Of a DNA stretch of 64,000 nucleotides, positions 36,959 to 48,771 are shown piece by piece. Source of the DNA: Schistosoma haematobium (Eukaryota > Platyhelminthes > Trematoda > Strigeidida > Schistosomatidae); NCBI RefSeq assembly GCF_000699445.3, contig NC_067196.1:22647116-22711115 (forward strand), in the 5' to 3' direction. Within the stretch, counting starts at the first letter, position 1, and each line of letters starts with the position of its first letter. Both the position numbers and the translations under genes were made by a program. The notes under the pieces are model-generated. The model saw nothing but the letters and a program-made list of their open reading frames with translations, did no database searches and had not been told where the DNA came from.

Positions 36959-37661
36959 ATGACAAGTTAATATAATTTGTGTTTAAAAAAAGTGCTTAAA
37001 CTAAGGTTGTGATTGGGTTTCTGTGAGAGGTAACAGTTTCCTCTTATTGATTCGGTGCAATACTTCGTTTAAGAAAAGGTATATGACTTTGTAAACCACT
37101 GGTATATATTTATTGTGAAGTTTCGAGTAATTTCCCAGGTAAGTGTGAATATAGAATTACGAATATACACATAAACGAGAATATTTTAGGTGAACAATGG
37201 TCAACTGACTTGGGTAGATAACAGACATACATATGCAAGTTCACATAATGACTAATTAGATTAGAATGATTAACCTGTTCAAAAATCAAGACAAGTTACG
37301 TAGACAATTTTGCCACTACAGGATAAAAACTGTATGATCAATAAACGTACCTGGATTTTCGTATGTGGTGCCAGGTACAAGAGCGCTCGAAAAGCATGAT
37401 GTATCAGATTTCCATTCCGACTAATCGGTTTCTCGAAACTAGAAAGCAACTTTTGATAGTGTAATAAGACAAAGATTATCAGAACAATGTATATATAATC
37501 TGGACAAATTCAAGGCAAGAAAAAACAAAGATATTCAAGAAAATAATATGAAAATGTGGAACTCATCATTCTGGATAACAAACTAATATGTTTTGGAAAA
37601 CAACTGACATTTTCGTCGTTGACCTGAATAATCATCGAACATAATGGTAATTTGACTGTAA

Positions 37662-37885
37662 TTTTGTTATTCATTTGAACATATAAATACTGGCATAAAA
37701 GTACATCAAATATATATGCACCACACAAGAACAATAAGGCTGTGAAGGTTTTGATTGAGATCATAGTGGTCTAACATCGATCGGTTCACGATCTCAATTA
37801 AAATAATAATTAGTGTATGGGAGAGGTAGTACAGTTGACATATAAATATTGTCACAAAGGGGCACCAAATACATATGCGCCACAC
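37662..37885 (-). mobile_element. two LINE 3' tails in tandem
   Basis: 37675-37740 and about 37838-37885 both show the tail block caaatacatatgcgccacac, also seen at 48.1 and 52.8 kb. Read on minus it ends towards a tttgaac-type terminus. The ORF-like stretches here are shadows. Confidence 0.55.
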
Positions 37886-37950
37886 AAGCACAATAAGGCT
37901 GTAAAGAGATCGAGAATGTAAAGTGCGTACAACAAAAAGGAGAACAACGA

Positions 37951-38108
37951 ACAGATTACGGTATCACTTTTAAGAGAACCAGTGGTGTCTGTATAATCTT
38001 AATCCACTTTACCCAGTGTCAAATCCAGAGATGTAAATATCGAGCTATCATATCCGCGAACGATCTGAGATATTTGATCTTATTGATCAGTTAGTAGTAG
38101 TTACCGGT
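37951..38108 (+). repeat. 158-bp direct repeat, copy B
   Basis: Partner of 35327-35484, with the same orientation and near identity. Flanking sequences differ. Confidence 0.9.
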
Positions 38109-38814
38109 CAGATTTCCTATGCCTCCAATAAGACCGGCTGACATCATGGTATCTATTTTGATATGTCTAAAGACGAGTGTGTTTGGACATAAGTGCAATA
38201 CCTTAATTTATCGTCATAATGTAAAATAATTGACACTGGTACCGATGCTTCTGTTTCAGTAAAATAAGTAATGAATGTCAGTGTGTGGTGGTATTAGTTC
38301 CTAACAACATGATTTTTGAGTCTGAGTGTGTAACTACTGAGATTCGCACACAATATGTAACACTAAGGGAGGGTCAACAACAATGAACGCGGGAACAATT
38401 AATCTAAGTGGCATGGCTCGGTCGTCTAGGCGCGGTCATTCTTTCTTATTGTATCAAACACATTACTCTCCCCTCAGCTCAAATGTGTTCTACAGAAGTG
38501 CAGGACGTCATAACGTTGATTGATAGGATAGGACGAGTCGGTGCATATGATAATGTGAATCCCATGTAAGACCTTATAGACTAGATGGTCACGTTACGAC
38601 ATATCTACATTCTTAGGTTAGGGTTTATTTTTGTGTTAGCAGAGATAAATATACTGTCGAATTAGACCATAATCTTACAGGTACATATATATCCGTTGTT
38701 GAGCATAGCTGTGGAGGCTTGTCTGTCAAATCCTGATTCCTAACTCATTTCATTACTTATCAACGATATTTTCCTATCTTAATTGGGGAACGCTAAGAAA
38801 GATTGTCATTACAT

Positions 38815-38998
38815 TATTCATATAGCGAAAGGTGAGATTAGTGTTCTGGACTCAACAGGCAGGGCTAGGTAAGGAGAAGGACCGATAAAGACTCTAGACG
38901 ACTTGCACAGTTTTATGCATCATTTGTCTGGTCGACAATTTACTGTTCTCTAATTGGCAGTATTATTACGTTATATACTTATAGGCCGCAAGATAAAA
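38815..38998 (+). mobile_element. partial LTR of the solo-LTR family
   Basis: Corresponds to the last 190 bp of the LTR at 27250-27762 (gagattagtgttctggact; tttactgttctctaattggc) and ends ataaaaca. The 38109-38814 stretch before it holds no recognisable gene. Confidence 0.6.
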
Positions 38999-41057
38999 CA
39001 CCTAAAAATTACTGAGGGGAATGGCTTTCATTATAATAGCTACAACGTCGACAATACTTGAACTTTACTATCAATCGACATACCTGCGTATTAGGCACCT
39101 GTGGTATTTGAACGAACTAATAATACCTTTGTACTTGTTGAATGCTTGATTTCGAATTCCAAATACAATACATTCGTTTGTGCTTGTGTCTTACTTCTTA
39201 ATTCAATTGCGTTAATTCTGGGATTCCTAGTTCATAATACAATTCAAATAATTCAAAACATTATAGCACCCTCTTTTTAAAAGAAGCTTTTTAGAATCTA
39301 GGACTATTGGAATTCAATCGTCAAAGGATGCAAACAATCCTTTACTGAAATGCAAATAGTATCCAGACATTGAAAAGGTCCTAATTTGACTAGAAAAGTT
39401 TCATCATGCTCAGTAAAGTAAAGGCGAAGGCTCGTCTGCTTCATTAGACGTCTTCAAGAACTGGCAATATCAGTGTTTCTAAATTATTAAGTGACGAACC
39501 TCGAAGAGGTTGTCCCTAATCGATTTATTGACGGTATGGACTTGAAGTTGCAGTGAAATAAACTTATGAGACGAGCCCCTGAAATCTTTTAAGCTGCTCT
39601 TGATGAGGCGGTTTTGAGGGAGTGGTGTCCATGGTCGCATATCTTGAAGAGCCAGGATACCACAGTGGGACCAAGGTTTCGCAGCGAGCTTTGCACGTTA
39701 GACATGTGCAGAAAGTGAGCTTTCGCTCAAAAAATATTGGAGGTCCATTTGATGATGCAAGAGGAATTCAACGGCAGGCATGTTACATAATCCATTAGTT
39801 TTGCTTTGTGGTTAAAAACTCTTCGTCCCAACATTATGTGAAGAGCCATTTAATTGTCCAGCTACTATTTTGTTAGGTTCGGATGCAGTATGTTCTTTAA
39901 TTAACACTACTCATGTTACTAATGATATGTCTCTATATGATACTCATAATGTACGTCTGAACGCAACCAACTGCACTTCAATGGTTGTTAAAGGTAAAAT
40001 AACATGGCAGTCAACCCTCAACCAATCGACCTTCATACATACGTCTTTCATACAATACGTCTTTCGTTCAGAATCTATCTTAAGACCTTATTTTAGGTGC
40101 AGACTTGTTAACGAAGTTTGGACGATGTGTGAATTTAAAGATTTTTATCGTTCAGAATTCAGTTTGGAAACTGGGTAGGGACTATGGAAAAGACACTCTT
40201 AGTTTTCAAATAACGATTATTGCTAATAAAGTCGAAACAAGTGATATGTCGTCTTAACTTGCGAACTGCCCTCCGGAGCGTGTGCAATTATTAGAAGGAA
40301 CGTAAAAATATTCTATGATATATTTGCTTGGGATTCTAAAGATGTTAGACATATGAGGGCTATGGCTCATTAGATGGACAATCAAAAAACAAAACCATAT
40401 AGGAAACCTCCTCGTCAAAAACTGAATGAGATTACAGAACGTGATTCTTTCCCATTGTCACGATACTTTAGATGAATCGGTCAGTTCGGAGTGGTTCTCA
40501 ACACTGGATTATCATCTGGTTATTGGCAAGTCGAAGTATATCCTGATGATCAATACAATACGTCTTTCATCACACAATTAAGTTTATACGAACAATGCCG
40601 TTCCGGATAGCTAATGCTCGTTCCAGCGACTAATGAATAGAACACCATGTAAGTTGGTGCCACACGCTTGTTTGGTGTATCTGAACAATGTCATAGTACA
40701 TGGAGCATCTGTTTGAGAACACTTAGAAAATTTGCATATAGTTTTACAACGCCCTCAGAAACTTGGTTCGAAAGTACAACAATCGACATGTCTTCTGTTG
40801 AGAAAGTGATTTAAATCCAAAGGTCATATCGTTGGTAACCAAGGGATGGCGACGTGTTAGAAAGACATTCCTGAAGACTTGCGGCATGGAGGCAAATTAA
40901 AATGATGCGCGTCGCAAAACGTAGATATTGGTGGTCATAACGAAGGGAAGACATGGGGAATAATGTCACCACATGCAAGATTTGCCAAATTACTAAAGGC
41001 CCAAAGAACGGCATGTGTGCTTTCTTAGTAAATATGAAACCAGGTTACCCGAACAAG

Positions 41058-41069
41058 ATAGTATGGATT
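41058..41069. repeat. 12-bp target site duplication, left
   Basis: atagtatggatt, repeated at 43141-43152. Both copies encode the same integrase residues, so the host frame is rejoined if the insert is removed. The last three bases overlap the outer end of the left PLE arm (att). Confidence 0.85.
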
Positions 41070-42322
41070 TCGATAATGCAATGAGAAGACGAAGATTATC
41101 AGAACTATGTGATATATTAGCGCAATACATTTCGAACAATCTGGTCACACATATACTTGTTAAGAGCATTTATGTATAAAAATAAAAGGTCAACTAGACA
41201 GGAAACGGGGTAAGAGGAGATAAGGATAATGATAAGAGTAATAATAATAATAATGTGAACACAATTTGAAACCTAATCACTCTGGATAATAAGTCAATAT
41301 TACCAGGGTAGGTTTAAGGTAAGAACAAACTGTTTTTGAACACATAAAGGGGGTTTGAATTTTCGTATGGCTAAGGCTTCAATGAACCTTAGTATACGCC
41401 CTTTTACACTTTTATACAGCACTACAAAAGCTGAATTTAGATCAATCTTGTGACCTGTTTCAATTATATGTTTAGCAATAGAGGATGATGGATGTTTATC
41501 CTCTGCTCTTATCGGTTCACTTGATTGTATTTGTTTCTGAAGCCATTTGGGTACATGTTCACTCACCCTAATGTTGAGATCACGATTACTCCTCCCTATG
41601 TATGTGTGACCACACACACATTTAAATTGGTAAACACAGTGGGATGTGACGCAATCGTTTCCATGTACTTTAGGTTTTGAATGAAGCATGCACCTTGTTC
41701 TTTCTTTGATGATGACCTTTGCTGCGCAATAGGTTTTATTGATGACTGATTTAAGTCGTTGTTTCAGTAAAAGGCTATTTGAATCACCTCTGAATGGTAA
41801 GGTGATGTAGACAGGCTTTTTCTCTACCGAGGCTACAGTAGGTCTCGCTGAACCATGGATTTTCCATCTATTTATGAATTTCAGAGGATAGCCATTTTCT
41901 ATTAACGTTTTATTTAACAACTTTACATCATCATCAATGGCGTCATTGGTACAAATACGGTCGAGTCTGTTGAAAAGACACCTTATCAAACCACGTTTTT
42001 ATTGCACAGGGCAATAACTATAATAACTAAGATATTGACCTGTCCACGTTGGTTTTCTAAAAATAGATCGCTTTACTGAACCATCTTCTCGTCTACTCAG
42101 GAGTATATCTAGGAAGGGAAGCTGATCGTTTTTCTCTTCTTCACATGAGAGACTAATATGGTTTTGGAGAGTGTTGAGTTTATTTAATAAACCGTACATA
42201 TCCTCTTTTTTCTCACAAACAACTAAGATATCGTCCACATATCTCTTATAACGTGACATGTTTCCGATTAATTCATCAGTCTGATTTTCAACATGTGCCA
42301 TGAACACATCTGCTAGTAATGG
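41067..42322 (-). mobile_element. Penelope-like element copy, RT end plus GIY-YIG
   Basis: Minus strand. 42307-41999 encodes the RT part with YVDDIL and LPFLDILLSR. After one in-frame stop, 41989-41300 continues with the linker and the GIY-YIG nuclease (CVCGHTYIGRSNRD, then VSEHVPKWL), ending FVLTLNLPW. About 230 bp of 3' UTR, including an ATT repeat, follow to 41067. It is 5'-truncated. Apart from the single stop it is well preserved, so it is fairly young. It forms the left half of a head-to-head dimer. Confidence 0.9.
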
Positions 42323-43115
42323 TCCATGGTTCAGCGAGACCTACTGTAGCCTCGGTAGAGAAAAAGCCTGTCTACATCACCTTACCATTCAGAGGTGATT
42401 CAAATAGCCTTTTACTGAAACAACGACTTAAATCAGTCATCAATAAATCCTATTGCGCAGCAAAGGTCATCATCAAAGAAAGAACAAGGTGCATGCTTCA
42501 TTCAAAACCTAAAGTACATGGAAACGATTGCGTCACATCCCACTGTGTTTACCAATTTAAATGTGTGTGTGGTCACACATACATAGGGAGGAGTAATCGT
42601 GATCTCAACATTAGGGTGAGTGAACATGTACCCAAATGGCTTCAGAAACAAATACAATCAAGTGAACCGATAAGAGCAGAGGATAAACATCCATCATCCT
42701 CTATTGCTAAACATATAATTGAAACAGGTCACAAGATTGATCTAAATTCAGCTTTTGTAGTGCTGTATAAAAGTGTAAAAGGGCGTATACTAAGGTTCAT
42801 TGAAGCCTTAGCCATACGAAAATTCAAACCCCCTTTATGTGTTCAAAAACAGTTTGTTCTTACCTTAAACCTACCCTGGTAATATTGACTTATTATCCAG
42901 AGTGATTAGGTTTCAAATTGTGTTCACATTATTATTATTATTACTCTTATCATTATCCTTATCTCCTCTTACCCCGTTTCCTGTCTAGTTGACCTTTTAT
43001 TTTTATACATAAATGCTCTTAACAAGTATATGTGTGACCAGATTGTTCGAAATGTATTGCGCTAATATATCACATAGTTCTGATAATCTTCGTCTTCTCA
43101 TTGCATTATCGAAAT
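42323..43115 (+). mobile_element. Penelope-like element copy, GIY-YIG end only
   Basis: Second copy, opposite in direction to 41067-42322 and starting exactly where that copy's RT part ends. Its 793 bp match 41859-41067 with very few differences (for example K-S in place of K-T in the SVINK segment). It encodes the same linker, GIY-YIG domain and C-terminus (187 codons open from 42319). A 25-bp tail separates its end from the right target duplication at 43141. Confidence 0.9.
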
Positions 43116-43639
43116 TTATCAAAGGGACTAATTGTTTTAAATAGTATGGATTGACATTACTGACCCATTACGGGAAACTGACAGAGAAAATAAGTATATT
43201 TTGGTTATGTTTGGTCACTTTATAAGGTAATGTTGGGCGACTCCCTCTAGAAGCTATGGATGCTCAAACCGTAGCTAAAGAGCTGTTTGAGATTAGGGTT
43301 ACCCTTGGGGTGCCCCAATTCATTTGCATTCACATAGAAGTACCAAGTTCGAAATCATACTTTCTGAAGGACTATCAATATTTGGCGATTCGCAGGACGC
43401 GAACAACTGTATACCATCTAGAGGGCTTCAGGCCTGTTGAACGAACCAATGGGACTCTAAACCCTACTAAACGTATTTGTTTATCAGGAGGAAGCTAGAT
43501 CGTTGGGCTTAGCTACAAAATTTCATTGAGTAACAATAAGAACAGAAATTTAAAATGATAATTTTTATGCTTTATCATTATGAGACCTTAAACGAAAGAA
43601 GGAATTAAAGAAACAAAGAAACCAAAAGACTAGAAGGAC

Positions 43640-44960
43640 GCCATAGTAAGTCTTGTCTTCAAAACAGGTATGAAACATAAACCTGAGAATTGCCGATCCT
43701 TTAGCCTAACTAGTGTGGTCGTTAAAATCTTAGAAAAGATTATTTGGAAGGAGCTGTTTAAGTACCTCGATGAAAACCGGATCCTTTCGGAGAAACAGCA
43801 TGGTTTTCGAATAGGTTATTCCTGTCTCACTAACTTATTAGTGGCTCGTGAAATCTGGTGCGCTCTTAAGGACCAAAATTTACCTGTAGACGTGACCTAC
43901 ATTGATTTCAGCAAAGCTTTTGACAAACTTCCACACAATCGGCTGTTATATAAGCTAAGAAATGTCGGAATTTGAGGCAATCTATTGGTGTGGATAAAAG
44001 ACTTAGTTGGGCGCCAACAAAGAGTACGGGTGAACTCAAAGTTATCTAGCTGGGAAACTGTGCTTAGTGGAGTGCTCCAGGGTACAGTTTTGGGGCCAGC
44101 GCTATTCCTCTTGTATGTAAATGACCTTCCTCGTCTCATATCATCGGTCTTGCTATATGCTGACGATGTCAAGATATGGAGAACGATACAATGTAGGGAT
44201 GATAGCTTAGAACTCCAAAATGTCCTGAAGACATTATCTGAAGGGTCTCAAACCTGGAAGTTGCCGATAAATACTTATAAGTGTGTTGTGATGTATATCG
44301 GTCATCAAGGTACAGATACATACATGATGAATAACACTGAGCTACCTGTCATCCAGACATATAATGACCTGAGAGTCATCGTTAGCCAAGACTTAAAGAC
44401 TACTGCACACTGCCGTGCAAAAGCCGCCGAAGGATTAAGAACCTTATGGTCAATACGTGGGGCTTTTAGTCATGTCGACGCTAAGACGTTTTTGACTTTG
44501 TATACAGTGTTCGTACGTCCTAAACTTGAGTACTGCATACAAGCGGCCAGCCCCTGCTTAAAAAAGACAGTGAGCTTCTGGAAAAGGTTCAGAGAACGGC
44601 AACTAAGCTGATTCCCGGAATAGTGAAGCTTCCGTATGAAGCTTGACTGGCCAAGTTGAACCTTTTCCCGTTGTCATATCGCAGAACTAGAGGCAACTTG
44701 ATTACAGTTTCCAAATTGCTTGGTGCCAAATTTGCACCTGATATGCCCCCATTTTTCTTGTCTTCCAAAACAGAGAATTTACGAGGGCACTCCAAAAAAG
44801 TTTACAAGGCCAGGACAAATAACTTGTCAGCTGACTATAGACTTTCCCATCGAATGATCAATGAGTGGAATTCATTACCTCAGCACGTGGTTGAGGCTCC
44901 ATCCGTCGATTTTTTCAAGAAAAATTTGGATCGACTGAGAGACCACCATTGCCAGGATTA
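43640..44960 (+). mobile_element. CR1-like LINE reverse transcriptase, broken
   Basis: The RT domain is clear: ENCRSFSLTSVVVKILEK, then DFSKAFDKLPHNRLLYKL (43900-43960), GVLQGTVLGPALFLLYVNDL (about 44069-44128) and LLYADDVKIW (about 44149-44178). The tail WNSLPQHVVEAPSVDFFK at about 44868-44920 is typical of CR1/jockey-type LINEs. One TGA at 43973 and a frameshift near 44580 interrupt the frame. The endonuclease is missing (5' truncation at about 43640). Inactive. Confidence 0.85.
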
Positions 44961-45526
44961 ACACAGGCCACCAAACCTCTTGTCCTTTCCAAACTGAAAC
45001 TGAGACTAAAACTATTGACCACTGTACAGTGAACGCGGTTGTTGTCGAAACCATGCTTCTGCGCTACTACTTAGATTCCAATGGGGACAGAGTGTATACT
45101 CTGAAAGTAAGTCTAAGTAAATTTTATGCTTATCACAATACTGTAGAAACAATTTAAGTTTTTTTGTTGTCTAAGTTTCATAAGATTAATCGGTAGTCGC
45201 AGCTAATAATGGTAATTATTCCGTGGTTAAACATTTAAAACAAATGAAACTTCATTGTTAAAGACTGTTTATCGTATCACTTGAAATGCCTAGGGTATGT
45301 AGACACTAATTTTAAAAATTAACCAACAGTGTGCTTCTTATTCTTCATAATGTAGTCAATAAATTTCATTTCTTCCTGAACAATTGTTTTTATCTAATCA
45401 CCGTCGATCACCATAACTTCATCTTATCTCTGCTTTTTCACGGCACATTTCCTCACTGTTATGATGCTTACCTGGAATATGTCCTACGTAGTTTATTACT
45501 GACCTCACCAAAGCTAACAGTGCCGT
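44961..45526. other. no gene seen
   Basis: AT-rich stretch after the CR1-like element. It includes the probable 3' UTR of that LINE to about 45080 and then unrecognised DNA. Confidence 0.4.
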
Positions 45527-45829
45527 TTGGTTACTAAGATGACTAATTGTCATGCAGAGATGCTTTCTTTTTTCAATTCTATTCATACGATCGTAGCTGA
45601 AAGCAGTTATCCTTCATATGCTGTTCAATTTAGCGAACGTATCACCACAAAGTCTCAGGTACTAAACGTGGGATCGTTGACTGGGACTTCATCGTTAAAC
45701 CCCTCACTTGCCTCTTATTTTCAAGAAAGCTTAGGTAGGTTCACTGCTGAACCTGTCACCCTAAGTTGTGTAGTTGTTGGTTTTCAAGATGAAACGTACG
45801 TTAGAAATATCCGTTGTCATCATTTCTGA
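45527..45829 (+). CDS. unsupported 100-codon open frame
   Basis: Open frame with an ATG at 45539 (MTNCHAEMLSFFNS) and Ser/Thr-rich composition. A GT at about 45734 (ttaggtaggt) could be a splice donor. There is no homology that I recognise and no polyadenylation signal nearby. It could be an exon of an unknown gene or old transposon sequence. Listed because its composition is less AT-skewed than the neighbours. Confidence 0.15.
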   Translation: MVTKMTNCHAEMLSFFNSIHTIVAESSYPSYAVQFSERITTKSQVLNVGSLTGTSSLNPSLASYFQESLGRFTAEPVTLSCVVVGFQDETYVRNIRCHHF

Positions 45830-45898
45830 CGAAGATTATTATTAAAATACCGACAAATATAACAACGTGCCCGTTTCATACACATAGTTCCCTTTATC

Positions 45899-45998
45899 AT
45901 TTTGAAAAGGACAAGAACAAAGATTCCAGTAGAATAGCATGAACCCATTTTATTTCATGCTATCCTGCTAGAATCTTTGTTCCTGCTCTTTTCAAAAT
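45899..45998. repeat. 45-bp inverted repeat, hairpin
   Basis: Arms 45899-45943 and 45954-45998 pair with about six mismatches around a 10-nt loop (cccattttat). No flanking duplication is obvious. It is either a small palindromic element or a folded RNA. Confidence 0.85.
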
Positions 45999-46374
45999 CT
46001 GCCCGTTTCCTTGTTTAAAGATGGACCTTCTGATCTGAGCTCTTTTTTCAGTTGGTCATGAAGTGTGATTTAAGGCGAGCTTCTGTACTCCTTTGTGATA
46101 TTACCACACGTTAACGCCTACTAGCTCTGCACGTAAAAAGCAAAAATACAGCCTTTCTACATAACTCTGTAATTAGGAGTAGTCGTTCCAGGTTGGCATC
46201 TATCCGATCGTCACAACTCTAAGCAACTTAACTCGACAACAGTCGGTTAAGTTTTCTTGTTGGTAAAGTTTGTCTTGGTTTTGTACTTGCCTAAGTTGTG
46301 TATCTGGATACTCTTTATTCGTTTAGTAAATTTCAGTATCATTATTTTTATCCATCAATAGTATGTTTCTTCTC

Positions 46375-46865
46375 TTAACCCCCGACCGTTGTTGCTACGT
46401 TGACGTGGTGATCGGGCTTGCCTATCGTGATGAAGCAATCGAGCTATACTGGCTAGAACAACCGTTCCTCAAGGTCCTACCATGTCAGACAGGTCGGTTG
46501 AACAGCGGTAAAACTAAAAGCAACAAACCTAAGGTCCGAAAGCGAAGTCGTACTGCTGACTGTAGAGAGGTGTGACAGCAGTAAGGTGTTTCCTTCAGAC
46601 AACCAGCATGACAGCGATGCTGCCTTCCCACAAGGAGGGGTGGGATTAGAAAAGGTCGACTCTAAAAATGCACACCTCTCCTTATCCCACGGATACCCGT
46701 CTCCGGCAGCAAGGTCTCAGCAAGTATGGAGCTAACACAAAAATTACCCATGAAAAGGTCGTGTGTGACCGACCTTAAGCAGTTGTCCCTTGGGCACTAC
46801 GGTCACGCTTTCAGGTCACTAAGACCGCATCTAATCCAGTTTCCTTTTCGTTCCTCTACAACAAA
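46375..46865 (+). mobile_element. LINE 5'-region repeat, family copy 2
   Basis: Over 95 percent like 23658-24130 by eye, from cccgaccgttgttgctacg to the ttccttttcgt junction. There it is cut and joined to the PLE at 46868. Confidence 0.8.
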
Positions 46866-46867
46866 AA

Positions 46868-47870
46868 AGGAACCTTAATAAGACACTACATCATAGAATC
46901 AAGACTATATGCACTATGGATACGATTGAAGATGAAACAAAGACATTATTTACAACCCTGAAGGAAAATGGATATCCGGAGAAATTTATAAATAAGAACT
47001 TAGCCAATAAAAGACAGCGTAGAGAATGCCCAACGGTAAATAAAAAGCCTCTATATATACGCTTACAATTCAGAGGCGACGCACCGAGTGAAATGTTAAG
47101 GAGATCAATCCAAAGGACATTTAATGCAGCTAAACTACAACTAGTATTCTCCACACGACCAATAATCACTCCGAGGTTAAAAGATAAATTACCCAGACTA
47201 GCCACCTTCTGTATCTATCAGTTCAACTGCTCCTGTGGAGCAAGTTATATTGGCAGATGTTTTAGGAATTTTTACATTCGGGCTCGTGAGCACCTACCCG
47301 TGTGGTTAAGCAAAAGTGTTGTCAAAACTGTTAACAGCTCCATCTTAGACCATTTAGTCCAAACAGGACATACAGCAAACATAGAGCAATCTTTTGCAAT
47401 AATCTATCGTGTCAACAGCAGTCTACCTAATTCCGTCAGACTGCGAATCCTACAGACGGCTGAAGCAATTGCTATTTGGATAAAAAAAGCCAGAACTTTG
47501 TATCCAAAAGAAGTATGTTCAGCCGCTCCTTTTACCCTGGCCAACTAGCTAATAACCAATCTTATAATGTGGTGACGTAATCTGATTAATGTTCATTTTA
47601 TGTCCCAAACTTATTATTACTATTATTATTATTATACCCCCTTTCTGAGGAATTTATTCAATATCCACCTCTGAATCTACTATATTTGACCTAATTATTT
47701 TACATATTACGCAATTTCCGATTTGTAATCACAATATTCTCTCTCTTACCACATGTTGACCATATTTATTCTGATAATTTATCTCACGATTTCATTTCGC
47801 TTATAAACTGATTCAAGTTAACACTTCATATTAGTCATCCCAACATTAACGATTTTATTTATATAACAAA
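46868..47870 (+). mobile_element. Penelope-like element, second family, 3' part
   Basis: An open frame 46916-47548 (210 codons) encodes the RT-GIY-YIG linker (LYIRLQFRGDAPSEMLRRSI), the nuclease (CSCGASYIGRCFRNFYIRAREHLP region) and ends FTLAN. The frame is still open, so it is relatively young. The 3' UTR continues to about 47870 and matches the tails at 29155-29530. Distinct in sequence from the 41-43 kb family. 5'-truncated, no RT core. Confidence 0.85.
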
Positions 47871-48771
47871 CAATTCCTGATTCACATATTACAATTTCCA
47901 AATGATGTAGTTTGCCTTAAATCTGGCCAATTTTATGGAATGTAATTGTAGAACCTGATGAGAAATTATTGAAAAGAATATTCTTCGTTCATACAATTGT
48001 GTATTCATAATCTCCTAACCGTGGCTCGGGGATTGTAGGGCTCACATCTCAACCACTAGATTGCAGGTTCAAGTGTCGTTCCACCGACTTTAGTTTGAAC
48101 AGCCGGTCAGTATCACTAGCCCGCATTTATTTATTCGTTTGAACATAAATATTAGTACAAGGGGGCACCAAATACGTATGCGCCGTACAATAAGAATGAA
48201 GCCAGTAGTAGCGGCCTAGCCTTCGTGCACAAAGTCTGACCGAAAGCTAAGTACATAAATTTGTATTCGATGATTAGCATCTCCTGATTATATATTAAAT
48301 TTATCTTGTTTGTTTCCTTATTCAAGCGGTTCCTGGTTTGTCCGTATTCCTACTTCTTAAGTACTTTATCTAATGCTTCACAGGGCTTTTCTCTCACCGA
48401 CGTATTATCTGGTTCTATATTGTGTTAATTTTACCTTTCTAGCAGTATTGATTCACCCTAAAACTCATGAGTGACGGTAATAACTGACCTGACTACATGT
48501 AGATGGTTTTAAAACCTAAACATCCGGAGTTAATTCTTTCATTAAGGCTCAATGACACTCAAACATGCACTAGTACTTTTGTAAATTTCCAATGAAAAAT
48601 TTGATCGCTACCGATTACTTTTTATGTTATCGACCGAACTTTTCTCAGCAATGTCATCAGGATAAGAAACAATGTATCTAAAAATTACAAACACTCGTCG
48701 GCGGTAGGTCTTAAGACTTGTAATCTTTGACCTATCTAATGTGGGTTTTTCAGGGATAGCGTCACTAAAGC
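47871..48771. other. spacer with tRNA-like and LINE-tail scraps
   Basis: About 48020-48110 contains a tRNA-like block (gattgcaggttcaagtgtcg). 48127-48215 is a LINE 3' tail (caaatacgtatgcgccgtac), minus direction. The rest has no recognisable content. Confidence 0.45.

Larger units (their letters stand above)
39130..43498 (+). mobile_element. degenerate Ty3/gypsy retrotransposon, interrupted by PLE
   Basis: LTR end block at 39140-39270 (gggattcctagttcataata) is shared with 59015-59120. Pol pieces with many stops follow: a protease-end motif LILGADL near 40095-40115, RT remains around 40400-40800, and an integrase-like ICQITKGPKN near 40978-41007. The frame then reads to 41069, is broken by the PLE insert, and resumes at 43141 with the integrase core (VWIDITDPLRETDRENKYIL at about 43147-43206). 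No gag was found. Inactive. Confidence 0.75.

Noticed and set aside
37951..38108. 158-bp repeat as a possible CRISPR or satellite unit
   Set aside because: Only two copies, 2.5 kb apart, in a eukaryotic genome; no array.
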